From Pedobacter xixiisoli (lineage in GTDB: Bacteria > Bacteroidota > Bacteroidia > Sphingobacteriales > Sphingobacteriaceae), in the NCBI RefSeq assembly GCF_900215335.1, contig NZ_OCMT01000004.1:620001-684000 (forward strand): a DNA stretch of 64,000 nt, in the 5' to 3' direction. Under the pieces are notes generated by a model, which saw only the letters and a program-made list of their open reading frames with translations, was not told the origin of the DNA and did no database searches. Made by a program: the position numbers and the translations under genes. Shown one piece after another: positions 24,527-32,534 of this stretch (position 1 is the stretch's first letter; each line of letters opens with the position of its first letter).

Positions 24527-25350
24527 ATGTCGAAAGACGTTTCTTCATATATACCTTATATTAATTCGTTATCAAAACTACCTATCATATCAAATCGAAA
24601 TCGCTTCAACGCATTGTTGAGGTGGATGTATATGCTCCAGAGAATTTACTGGGCAACGAAACCGTAAATTTACTTCTGGTAAACGACGGACAAGATTTAT
24701 CGCAAATGGAACTAGAGGATCATATCTCTACACTTTATAGTAAATGGAAAATCGAACCCGTAGTTGTTGTAGGAATTAAGGCGGGAGAGGAGCGACTATT
24801 AGAATATGGAGTTGCCAATCGCCCTGATTTTAAAAACAGAGGTAGCAAAGCGGATTTGTATACGCATTTTGTGCTGGCAGAGCTATTGCCGTTTATCGAG
24901 AAGCAGGTAGGTGTGGTTATTAACGGTAAAAAAGCTTTTGCAGGTTTCTCTTTGGGAGGATTAACAGCTTTCGATATTGCTTGGAACCATGGCGATGTTT
25001 TTGATATTGCTGGTGTTTTTTCTGGCTCTTTTTGGTGGCGAAAAAAGGATTTGAGTGATGGTTACACAGAAGATGACCGTATTCTTCATGAAATGATTGC
25101 AGAAAGTTCATCCAAACAAGACCTTAAATTTTGGTTGATGACCGGAACTGATGATGAGAAGGCAGACCGTAATCAGAACTTTATTATCGATTCTATTGAC
25201 GATACCATCGATGTAATCAAAGAATTGATGAAAAAAGGATATAAACGTCCAGAAGATATCTTCTATTATGAAATGGTTGGAGGAAAGCACGACGTACCTA
25301 CTTGGGGCAAGGCATTTCCGAAGTTTTTGGAATGGGCTTTTGCTAAGTAA
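24527..25350 (+). CDS. Putative esterase (alpha/beta hydrolase) with apparent N-terminal frameshift
   Basis: The body from 24622 (GTG, 242 residues) is a putative-esterase family hydrolase: LLVNDGQDL strand, nucleophile S110 in FAGFSLGGLTAFD, acid in MTGTDDEKAD, histidine in GGKHDVPTW. The open frame has no ATG. A well-placed promoter and ATG exist at 24505 and 24527, but that ATG reads another frame (MSKDVSSYIPYINS) and stops soon after. In the hydrolase frame, sensible coding continues upstream of the GTG (TTYHIKSKSLQRIVEVDVYA) to a stop at 24562. A one-base loss between about 24563 and 24580 explains both. Either a real frameshift, a sequence error, or initiation at the GTG. Confidence 0.7.
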
Positions 25351-25352
25351 AC

Positions 25353-26168
25353 TTAAACTTTACCCATCACATACATATTCTCCATCGTAGGAGAAGCTAC
25401 TCCGCCACGTTTCTCTAAGGTGATGGCAAAGGCTTGTGCCGATGTAACGGCAGTCATTTTTTGTACGCTTGCTGCCGCATTTTGGTCAAATACGCCCAAA
25501 CTTACTGGTTTGCCATCTACAATAGCCCATAATTGATATTGTTGGTCTTGTGGTGCAACCGGAAGGTTTTCTAAAGCCAAATAAACATCGTTAGAATTTT
25601 GCTCAAAATACACTACGGCCTTCATATCAGGATGTTTTTCTACCCCTAATAATGGAATAGTTTTAACGTTAGGCCTATTCACTAAGTCCCATTTGCTTTT
25701 CAAATCTTGATAAGCAAGTTCGTTATTTTTTTGAGCAGTTGTTAAAGTAGCTAACTGTTCTTTGATGCTGTTCTGCGTATTGTTGAAGTAAAGGTTTAGA
25801 GAAATACTGGCCACTAATAAAATAGTTGCAGCAATAGCAAACCATTTTAAAGGAGCTTTGTTGTTCTCAATACTTTGTGATGGATAAAGAGGAGTGGTAA
25901 CTGGTTCTACTACACTTTCTTCAATCTCATTGTTTTCTTGGTTTTCTTCGGAAATTTTAGCCCATATTGCCGACTTAAGCGCTGGCGGTGGGGCAATAGC
26001 TTGCTGAGACGCAAAATCCTCTAGGGTATTTTGTGCGTCTAAGATAGCCTGCTTAACCTCTGGGTTGTTGCTTTGGATGCAATCCAATATGCGTGTTTCC
26101 TCCTCAGAAGCTAAGCCCATTACGTAGGCTTCTATAATGCCAGACGATATGTATTCTTTAATATCCAA
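25353..26168 (-). CDS. Anti-sigma factor (RskA-type, single membrane span)
   Basis: 271 residues. The N-terminal cytoplasmic part has the zinc-less anti-sigma look (IIEAYVMGLASEEETRIL, about residues 11-28); one membrane helix at about 107-127 (KWFAIAATILLVASISLNLY); the periplasmic RskA C-terminal domain covers about 140-271. It should hold the adjacent ECF sigma factor until released by proteolysis. The start codon is TTG (26166-26168), three bases after the sigma-factor stop, implying coupled translation. Confidence 0.9.
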   Translation of the reverse strand: MDIKEYISSGIIEAYVMGLASEEETRILDCIQSNNPEVKQAILDAQNTLEDFASQQAIAPPPALKSAIWAKISEENQENNEIEESVVEPVTTPLYPSQSIENNKAPLKWFAIAATILLVASISLNLYFNNTQNSIKEQLATLTTAQKNNELAYQDLKSKWDLVNRPNVKTIPLLGVEKHPDMKAVVYFEQNSNDVYLALENLPVAPQDQQYQLWAIVDGKPVSLGVFDQNAAASVQKMTAVTSAQAFAITLEKRGGVASPTMENMYVMGKV

Positions 26169-26171
26169 TTT

Positions 26172-26723
26172 TTACCTGTGGTCTTTTAACAATTTTTTTA
26201 GCTCAATTAATGCGTTTCTGGTTCTCGTTTTAATTGTGCCTATGGGTATATCAAGCCTTTCGGCAATTTCTTGTTGGGTATATCCTTTATAATAGGCAAG
26301 GTCAATTAATTCTCTCCATTCTTCTTTTAATTGTGATAAAACTTCTTTCACTCCAATATGGTCAACATTAGCTGCTGTTGCATATTGTTCGCTATCATTT
26401 ACGAAGTCTGGGATACTTTGGTTTTTTTGTTCGTTCTGAAAACCTTTGGACCTGATGTAATCTATAGCTGTATTTCTTGCTAAATTAATCATCCAAGTGT
26501 ATAAACGACCTTTTTCTGAATCAAATTGTGCGATGTTCTTCCAAATTTTTACAAAAACATCTTGAATAATTTCATCAGCATATTCTTTTTCACTTACAAC
26601 TCTGGTGATTATACCGTAGATAGCTGCCGAATAATTATCATATAGATAATTGAAACCTTTCTCGTTCTGTTGCAATAACAGCGAGATGATTTCTTGTTCG
26701 GACAGTTTTAGTTGATTATTCAA
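26172..26723 (-). CDS. ECF-type RNA polymerase sigma factor (SigK-like)
   Basis: About 184 residues. Region 2 includes FNYLYDNYSAAIYGII and YADEIIQDVFVKIWKNI; region 4 ends with the helix-turn-helix GYTQQEIAERLDIPIGTIKT. No ATG precedes region 2: candidates are GTG at 26774 and TTG at 26723. A TATTTTTG box at 26743-26750 lies between them, so the TTG is chosen. The anti-sigma gene follows in coupling distance, and a fasciclin-domain gene diverges 319 bases away, the gene company seen for SigK/RskA in mycobacteria. Confidence 0.9.
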   Translation of the reverse strand: MNNQLKLSEQEIISLLLQQNEKGFNYLYDNYSAAIYGIITRVVSEKEYADEIIQDVFVKIWKNIAQFDSEKGRLYTWMINLARNTAIDYIRSKGFQNEQKNQSIPDFVNDSEQYATAANVDHIGVKEVLSQLKEEWRELIDLAYYKGYTQQEIAERLDIPIGTIKTRTRNALIELKKLLKDHR

Positions 26724-27042
26724 AAAATTAAAATGCTTTAAACAAAAATAGAAAAATAACTGAAAGCTAAGCACTTTTTTAAAATTGTTTTTGATTAAGT
26801 ATTTGCAAATGCTTGTAGAGACTACCTCTAGAATGACAAATATGGAGTTGATAGTTCTTTTTTGTTTGGTTTGGAGATTTTTAGCTTCTATTAAATGAAA
26901 ATGCTTTTATGTTAATCTTACTCTTTTAAACTAACCATTGCGGCTACTTCCTAAAAAAACTTTAGAGATTAAAAACCGAATGCCAATCCGCTTCCGTAAG
27001 TGTAGGTATAGAAAGAACAAATAACCATAAAAATTAAACATC
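26724..27042. other. Divergent regulatory region between the sigma factor and the fasciclin gene
   Basis: 319 bases. It holds the sigma-factor box at 26743. On the plus strand toward the fasciclin gene I find no TAnnTTTG box, which would fit control by the ECF sigma factor instead of the housekeeping one. No further gene seen. Confidence 0.4.
26743..26750 (-). promoter_or_regulatory. -7 box for the sigma/anti-sigma operon
   Basis: TATTTTTG on the minus strand, 19 bases before the TTG start at 26723. It excludes the GTG at 26774. Confidence 0.45.
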
Positions 27043-27615
27043 ATGAAAAAGTTAACAAAAATTGTAGCCTTAGGTGCATTATCATTAAGCTTAGCATTTG
27101 TAAATGTGGCCGTGGCGCAAAAAGCTACTAAAGAAAAAACAGTAATGGTAGGCGGAGCAGCAATGTATCCAAGCAAAAACATTGTAGAAAATGCGGTAAA
27201 CTCTAAAGACCATACTACATTGGTGGCTGCGGTAAAAGCTGCAGGTTTAGTAGAAACATTATCTTCTAAAGGACCATTCACTGTATTTGCGCCAACTAAT
27301 GCAGCATTTAATAAATTGCCAAAAGGAACCGTAGAAACTTTAGTTAAACCAGAAAACAAAGCAACATTAACCAAGATTTTAACTTACCATGTATTGGCAG
27401 GTAATTATAGTGCAAAAGATGTTTGGGCAGCTGTTAAAAAAGGAAATGGTAAAGCAACCATGAAAACTGTTGAAGGTGGCAACCTTACTTTTTGGACTAA
27501 AGGAAAAGATTTATACGTAAGAGATACTAAAGGTAATGATGCTAAGGTAACCATTGCTGATGTAAACCAATCTAACGGTGTAATCCATGTGATTGATGCT
27601 GTTCTAATGCCATAG
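27043..27615 (+). CDS. Fasciclin (FAS1) domain exported protein
   Basis: 190 residues: signal peptide (1-26, ending AVAQ) and one FAS1 domain (about 45-190) with the conserved GPFTVFAPTNAAFNKLP (H1 motif) and YHVLAGNY (H2 region). FAS1 domains mediate adhesion or polymer binding outside the cytoplasm. It diverges from the ECF sigma/anti-sigma pair and is a probable target of it. A terminator follows 25 bases after the stop. Confidence 0.93.
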   Translation: MKKLTKIVALGALSLSLAFVNVAVAQKATKEKTVMVGGAAMYPSKNIVENAVNSKDHTTLVAAVKAAGLVETLSSKGPFTVFAPTNAAFNKLPKGTVETLVKPENKATLTKILTYHVLAGNYSAKDVWAAVKKGNGKATMKTVEGGNLTFWTKGKDLYVRDTKGNDAKVTIADVNQSNGVIHVIDAVLMP

Positions 27616-27640
27616 TTTTTCGTTTTGATTATATGCAAGG

Positions 27641-27668
27641 AAGCCTCGCTAGTCGAGGCTTTTTTATT
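27641..27668 (+). terminator. Terminator of the fasciclin gene
   Basis: AGCCTCG and CGAGGCT form a stem with a five-base loop, followed by a T-rich run (TTTTTATTTTT). Confidence 0.8.
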
Positions 27669-27767
27669 TTTGAGCTAATGCTAATATTTATTTTAAAAAA
27701 AATTAACTCAGATATAATAAAGCCAATGTAAATGAGTTTATATTACTGAGAGCGTTAATTTAGATGG

Positions 27768-27804
27768 CGGGGACAAGGCGGTATGCTAAGTCCCCGTTTC
27801 TTTT
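27768..27804 (+). other. Isolated G/C hairpin followed by T-rich tract
   Basis: CGGGGAC (27768-27774) pairs exactly with GTCCCCG (27790-27796) around a 15-base loop, then TTTCTTTTTATATG. It is 150 bases past the fasciclin gene and 100 before the end of a minus-strand gene. It could end an unannotated small RNA or be a second terminator; nothing more can be said. Confidence 0.35.
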
Positions 27805-27904
27805 TATATGATACTCTGTTTCTTGATAAAAAGATTGAAATTAAGTGGTTTTCTTCGGTTTCAGTTTGAGCAAACAAAGTGATTCCGTAAATCAGCTAAC
27901 CTAA

Positions 27905-30289
27905 TTAGTTCAAGATTTTTTCAAAAAGTAAATTCTTAATCTTGTCAGAATTGATTTGAAATGCTGTGATTTTTTGTTGCTTATCTCTTATAAAGTGAAT
28001 ACCTCCCAAATTTCTGGCGCTACTTAGAAACAAATCTAACTGAATAGGACTTAGACTGATGTTCGGTTGATTTTTATTGCTTGTAAATAAGCCTTTTTCA
28101 TTTTTATCTAAAATATAACTTACGTTTAAAGCTTTGCAATAATAAGTGCCTACAAATTCATCTAAATCAGTTGGCGAGTATGTTTTAGGGGTATAGCGTT
28201 CGTACGTAAATTCATCGCTTTCGCCAGAAGTATAAATCATTTTCAAATTGTTGCCTTCTTTATGGAATTTAACCTTCATCACGTCGTCCCCGTCAATTAC
28301 TACTTGAAAAACATTTTCTGCAATTGGAACTAATAGATTTTCATAGGTGTTGCCCAATACATGATAGCGTAAAGTATCATTTTTCACCAACATGCTAAGC
28401 CCAGTCATTCTTTCGTTATCCCAGTAATATCCGGAGTAGCTGTCTAGTTTTTGCGCAGATGTTTTAAAGGTTTTTATCTTACTAAAGTCGATAGTTGGTG
28501 GCTCTGGAAATATATCTCCAAGCACTTCAATGGCCATGTTCATCGCAAGCCCACCGTTGTACCTGTTGTTGCTTCCGAGTACAAACGAGGTTACTTTTTG
28601 ATTTGGGAATATGAAAATATTACTGGCATAACCGCCTTCTAATCCATAGGTCCAAATTTTAGGAACACCTCTTTCTGCATGAAGGTATTGTTGTCCGTAC
28701 AGTAATCTTCCTGCAGTTGGATTAAAAGTGGTTTTTCCATCATCTAAAGTTACCGGAGAAGTTAGTTTTTCTATCAGCTTCTTGCTCCCTACCTTTGGGT
28801 TTTCGAAGTTGAGATACCAACGGTTTAAATCGGAAGCCGAAGTGTAAAGATTGGTGGTGCCAACAATAGAATAATTGATGGGGTTATTTTTAGGACCATT
28901 ATTGGTGACTTGATATGAAACGGCAACATTAGGTATGATCAATTCATTATCATCATGAAACAAAGTATTGTTCATTCCCAAAGGCGTAAAAATATGTTCC
29001 TGAGTAAATGCTGCTAGCGTTTGCCCTGTTACCTGTTTCACTATTTCTGCTAATAAAATAAGTCCCGATGAAGTCTGTGAGAATTTGGTTCCTGGGGTGT
29101 AATCAAGTTTCTTTTGTTGGAAAATTAAATTCAAAGCATCTTTTTGTGTAAAAACATCTTTATCTCTCCAACCTGCAATTTCTTTTAGAGCTAAAAAATC
29201 GTGTAATCCACTAGATTGGCTTAGCAAGTGCTTAATGGTGATTTTATGCCCGAAATCAGGTAATTGAGGAATATATTGGTGTACATCATCGGTTAGAGAT
29301 AACTTGCCCTTTTCTTCCAAAAATAAAATAGCGAAAGCGGTAAATTGCTTAGACATAGTTCCAATTTGGAATTTAGTGTCTGCGTTTACTAGGTTTTTAT
29401 GTGTTAAATCTGCACTTCCAAAACCTTTTTGATAAATGATTTGATTACCTTTTATAAGACCTGCTGCTACACCTAGTTTGGTGGGAGCGTTATCCCATTC
29501 GGCGAAAACCTTGTCTAGATTTTTAACGGTTTCTTGTTCCACTCCAATTTTTTTGTTTTCAATGAGCTTGATGATTTCTATACTCATTTTTGAAGCCGAA
29601 CTTGGGTCTTGTCCAGTCACAAATCTGCCATCTACTACATAAAAACCATCTCCCAGTTTGTTGGAATGTACAAATTTGCCATTATTGTTAGTGATGGCTT
29701 GGTCTATGGCAAATGGAAATGCTTTATAGTATTCTTCATTTTTGTCTTCAAATTTATCTGCAAAGCCCGTTATTCTTTTGCCGCCATAAAGTGATTTTCC
29801 CGTCTCATCTCTTAAATAAGCTAAGCCTGCTGTGCCGTGACAAATAGCGGCAACTACTCCGTTGTTTGCGAAAATCTGTCTTGCAAGATTCTGAATATTG
29901 GTATTTTCTGCTACTCCAAACATCGCCGCACCGCCACCACCATAAAAAATTGTGGCATAGTCATCAGCAATAATCTCAGTTGGTTTCCTCGTGTGCTTTA
30001 ATCTGTCCATAAACAAACCATCATACAAGTACTTTTTCTGAATGCTGTCAGAAGAGTTGATATATCCAATGGGAATTGCGCCGCCCTTTGGGCTTACGAA
30101 GTCGACAGTGTATCCCGCTTTTGTAAATACATCGTAAGGAACAACAATTTCTTGAAAGTGGTTTGACGCACTTATTTTTGTGTTTCCGTAAAAGCTCTGG
30201 CTTGAGGTGACGAATAGGATTTTTTTCTGTGCGTAGCTACTTGCCGAGTGTAAGCCAAAAAGAACTAGAAAAATTAATAATTTATTCAT
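27905..30289 (-). CDS. DJ-1/PfpI domain fused to serine beta-lactamase-like domain with degenerate active site
   Basis: A 794-residue exported protein (signal peptide MNKLLIFLVLFGLHSASSYA; start ATG at 30289, the longer frame opens with GTG at 30328). Residues about 20-250 are a DJ-1/PfpI domain of Hsp31 type with the nucleophile elbow AICHGTAG (C150). Residues about 255-600 are a class C beta-lactamase/penicillin-binding-like domain. Its SxxK motif reads TMSK (T311-K314), the Tyr motif reads FSQTSSG where YSN is usual, and the third motif reads LEGG. The rest is a C-terminal beta-barrel-like extension. Hydrolase activity of the second half is doubtful. Confidence 0.85.
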   Translation of the reverse strand: MNKLLIFLVLFGLHSASSYAQKKILFVTSSQSFYGNTKISASNHFQEIVVPYDVFTKAGYTVDFVSPKGGAIPIGYINSSDSIQKKYLYDGLFMDRLKHTRKPTEIIADDYATIFYGGGGAAMFGVAENTNIQNLARQIFANNGVVAAICHGTAGLAYLRDETGKSLYGGKRITGFADKFEDKNEEYYKAFPFAIDQAITNNNGKFVHSNKLGDGFYVVDGRFVTGQDPSSASKMSIEIIKLIENKKIGVEQETVKNLDKVFAEWDNAPTKLGVAAGLIKGNQIIYQKGFGSADLTHKNLVNADTKFQIGTMSKQFTAFAILFLEEKGKLSLTDDVHQYIPQLPDFGHKITIKHLLSQSSGLHDFLALKEIAGWRDKDVFTQKDALNLIFQQKKLDYTPGTKFSQTSSGLILLAEIVKQVTGQTLAAFTQEHIFTPLGMNNTLFHDDNELIIPNVAVSYQVTNNGPKNNPINYSIVGTTNLYTSASDLNRWYLNFENPKVGSKKLIEKLTSPVTLDDGKTTFNPTAGRLLYGQQYLHAERGVPKIWTYGLEGGYASNIFIFPNQKVTSFVLGSNNRYNGGLAMNMAIEVLGDIFPEPPTIDFSKIKTFKTSAQKLDSYSGYYWDNERMTGLSMLVKNDTLRYHVLGNTYENLLVPIAENVFQVVIDGDDVMKVKFHKEGNNLKMIYTSGESDEFTYERYTPKTYSPTDLDEFVGTYYCKALNVSYILDKNEKGLFTSNKNQPNISLSPIQLDLFLSSARNLGGIHFIRDKQQKITAFQINSDKIKNLLFEKILN

Positions 30290-30524
30290 TTTGTTAGAAA
30301 TTATAAGTTTTGATTGGAAAGAATTCACGGTTAATGTTTTTTAAGATTTCTTTTAACTTAAATGATGAAGCAAAAGTCTGAGATATTAATCTTTTAAAGT
30401 CTCTGATTTATAAAGTAGAAGTTTGATATTATAATTTCGAACTCAATTCAATCATAGATTTTCTTGATGAATAGATTGAAAGAAGTGATTTTCTTCTCGC
30501 TTACCTTAACTGTAACTTCGTTTC

Positions 30525-30974
30525 ATGATTAAAGGATTATTTGAAACGCACATCTTTGTAGAAGATTTAGAAAGGTCTGTCGATTTTTATAAAAATGTAT
30601 TGGGATTAACCGAATGTGGGTATAACGATGAACGTAAAGTGGCCTTCTTTTGGGTAGGCGAACCTAAGGGAGCGATGTTGGGATTATGGGAGAAGCCAAA
30701 AGCCGAAATAGATATTCGTCATTTTGCATTTAGATGCGATGTGGATGATGTGGTGAATAAGTCTGTGGCGTTTTTGAAAGAGAGAAACTTACAGCCCTAC
30801 AATTTTTTGAAGAATGGAAATGAGAAACCGATGGTATTTGCTTGGATGCCAGCAGTAGCTATTTACTTTAAAGACCCCGATGGTCACGATCTGGAGTTTA
30901 TAGCGATGCTAGAAGGAGACGGTAAGCCGGAACTCGGCGTAATTAGCTATGAAGATTGGATAAAGCTAACATAG
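30525..30974 (+). CDS. VOC (glyoxalase/bleomycin-resistance fold) protein
   Basis: 149 residues with two beta-alpha-beta-beta-beta halves: FETHIFVEDLERSVDFYKNVLGL at the start (paired metal or substrate side) and IYFKDPDGHDLEFIAMLEG near the end. The histidine in the first strand (H9) and the E in LEFIA are the usual metal ligands. The substrate is unknown: glyoxalase-, dioxygenase- and resistance-type members share this look. No linked genes on its strand. Confidence 0.88.
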   Translation: MIKGLFETHIFVEDLERSVDFYKNVLGLTECGYNDERKVAFFWVGEPKGAMLGLWEKPKAEIDIRHFAFRCDVDDVVNKSVAFLKERNLQPYNFLKNGNEKPMVFAWMPAVAIYFKDPDGHDLEFIAMLEGDGKPELGVISYEDWIKLT

Positions 30975-31007
30975 TGAAGCCAGCTTTATCCAATTGGATG
31001 CCTGTTT

Positions 31008-32534
31008 TTATTTAAAAATATTAAGGTTTTCATCATAAACAGGACTTTCTATCCCTAGAAAATTCAAGGTACTATGAAAGACATGGTTTTGAGATACCGC
31101 CCTATTTGGTTTAAGTTGTTTCGAATTTTCAGATAGCCAAACAATAAACGGAATATCAAATTGTTCTTTTGGAGCAATACTTAAAGGAAGGCCATGCATG
31201 TACAGGTTTTTTTCTCCTAAAGATTCTCCGTGATCCGAAACAAACAGCATTGCACTACTGTAATCTTTTAACTGCTTTAGGTTTTCAATTACATTGTGAA
31301 GGATGTAGTCCGTGTATACAATTGTGTTGTCGTAAGCATTAATCAGCTCTTGGTGAGAACAATTTCCTAATTCAACACTGTTGCAAACAGGTTTAAAAGT
31401 TTCAAATTGTGGCGGGTATTTTTTGCTGTAAGTGGGCCCGTGACTGGTGCTTGTGTGCAAAATAATCAATATCTTATCTTTTTTGCTGGCTAATATCTGT
31501 TCCTTTAATCCCGTCAACAAAACTTCATCGTAACCACAATTATTTCCTTTACAATCTGCTGATAAAGTTTCTCCAGTTTGGTAGTTCTTGATGTGTATTG
31601 GAGGTTCTCCCGAATTCGTAGTCCTCCAAATCACTTCTACATTGTTTCTGTAGAGATAGTTTGGTAAAATTTCATATAAATCGCCAGTGTTCTGGTGCTC
31701 TAAAATGCATTTTACACCAGCTGTAGTGTAGGTTGCGCAAGAAGTTGCGTTAAAACTGAACAGGTTTTTCTCTTTAGATAGTAAAGGATTGGTGTTTTTG
31801 TTATATCCATACAAAGAAAAATTTTGGCTTCTGGCCGATTCCCCAATAATCAAAACCACCACAGATTTTTTGTTGTCTTTTATGCTGGCATCGGGCAGTA
31901 ATATTTCTTTTTTATTCTTTTTGTATTCGTGAATATAGTGTAGAGAGATATTTACAGTGTACGACCAAGGCATCGCTAATCCGCCCAGCGTTTTCGAGTT
32001 TTTATCAATCCATAGCCAATTACTTGCATTGGCAAATATTAAAACCGCAACAAATAATAAGGTAAGTGAAGAGTTTATAGCAAACCTTTTTAAGCTTACA
32101 TTTATAATTTTGGTTTTGATAATGTAAATGCTGGGAAGTACACCGAACAACACCAAATAAATAATCAACTTCACAGAAAAAAAGCTACTCGATTCTTGAA
32201 AGTTGGTGTTAAGTATATTGCCAATCATGCTTTTGTCTATAATCACACCATAAGTGTTAACGAAATAAACGGCAAGCGCATTTAAAATAAAAAATAGCAC
32301 CAATAACCACTTCCCTACAATGCGAGACAGGAAAAATATAAGGTAAAAGACAAGTGCATTTAAAACAAGCATTAAAATCACCAGACTAACAATGACTAAA
32401 ATACCGTTGATACTTTTATAATTTAGATTATTAAAAACGAAGGAAAAAAATGGATAGTGGAATAATAAAAAATTAAGAAAGCTTATTATTAGTACGTAAT
32501 GGTTTAAGCTTAAATTGATTTTTAACTTGAGCAT
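31008..32534 (-). CDS. Phosphoethanolamine transferase (EptA/CptA-like, alkaline-phosphatase fold)
   Basis: 508 residues: five membrane helices in the first 170 residues, then a periplasmic sulfatase/alkaline-phosphatase domain. The metal and nucleophile sites are E232 in IIGESAR, T270 in SCATYTTAGVKC, and DHGESLG near the C-terminus. Family members move phosphoethanolamine from phosphatidylethanolamine to lipid A or core sugars, lowering surface charge and polymyxin binding. The start ATG at 32534 lies inside the preceding PAP2 gene (62-base overlap in another frame). Confidence 0.88.
   Translation of the reverse strand: MLKLKINLSLNHYVLIISFLNFLLFHYPFFSFVFNNLNYKSINGILVIVSLVILMLVLNALVFYLIFFLSRIVGKWLLVLFFILNALAVYFVNTYGVIIDKSMIGNILNTNFQESSSFFSVKLIIYLVLFGVLPSIYIIKTKIINVSLKRFAINSSLTLLFVAVLIFANASNWLWIDKNSKTLGGLAMPWSYTVNISLHYIHEYKKNKKEILLPDASIKDNKKSVVVLIIGESARSQNFSLYGYNKNTNPLLSKEKNLFSFNATSCATYTTAGVKCILEHQNTGDLYEILPNYLYRNNVEVIWRTTNSGEPPIHIKNYQTGETLSADCKGNNCGYDEVLLTGLKEQILASKKDKILIILHTSTSHGPTYSKKYPPQFETFKPVCNSVELGNCSHQELINAYDNTIVYTDYILHNVIENLKQLKDYSSAMLFVSDHGESLGEKNLYMHGLPLSIAPKEQFDIPFIVWLSENSKQLKPNRAVSQNHVFHSTLNFLGIESPVYDENLNIFK

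Noticed and set aside
26723..26774. GTG start at 26774 for the sigma factor
   Set aside because: The promoter box at 26743 lies inside this extension, and the added residues are a hydrophobic stretch atypical of sigma factors.
26931..27374. 147-codon minus-strand frame over the fasciclin gene
   Set aside because: Antisense to an intact FAS1 domain with signal peptide.
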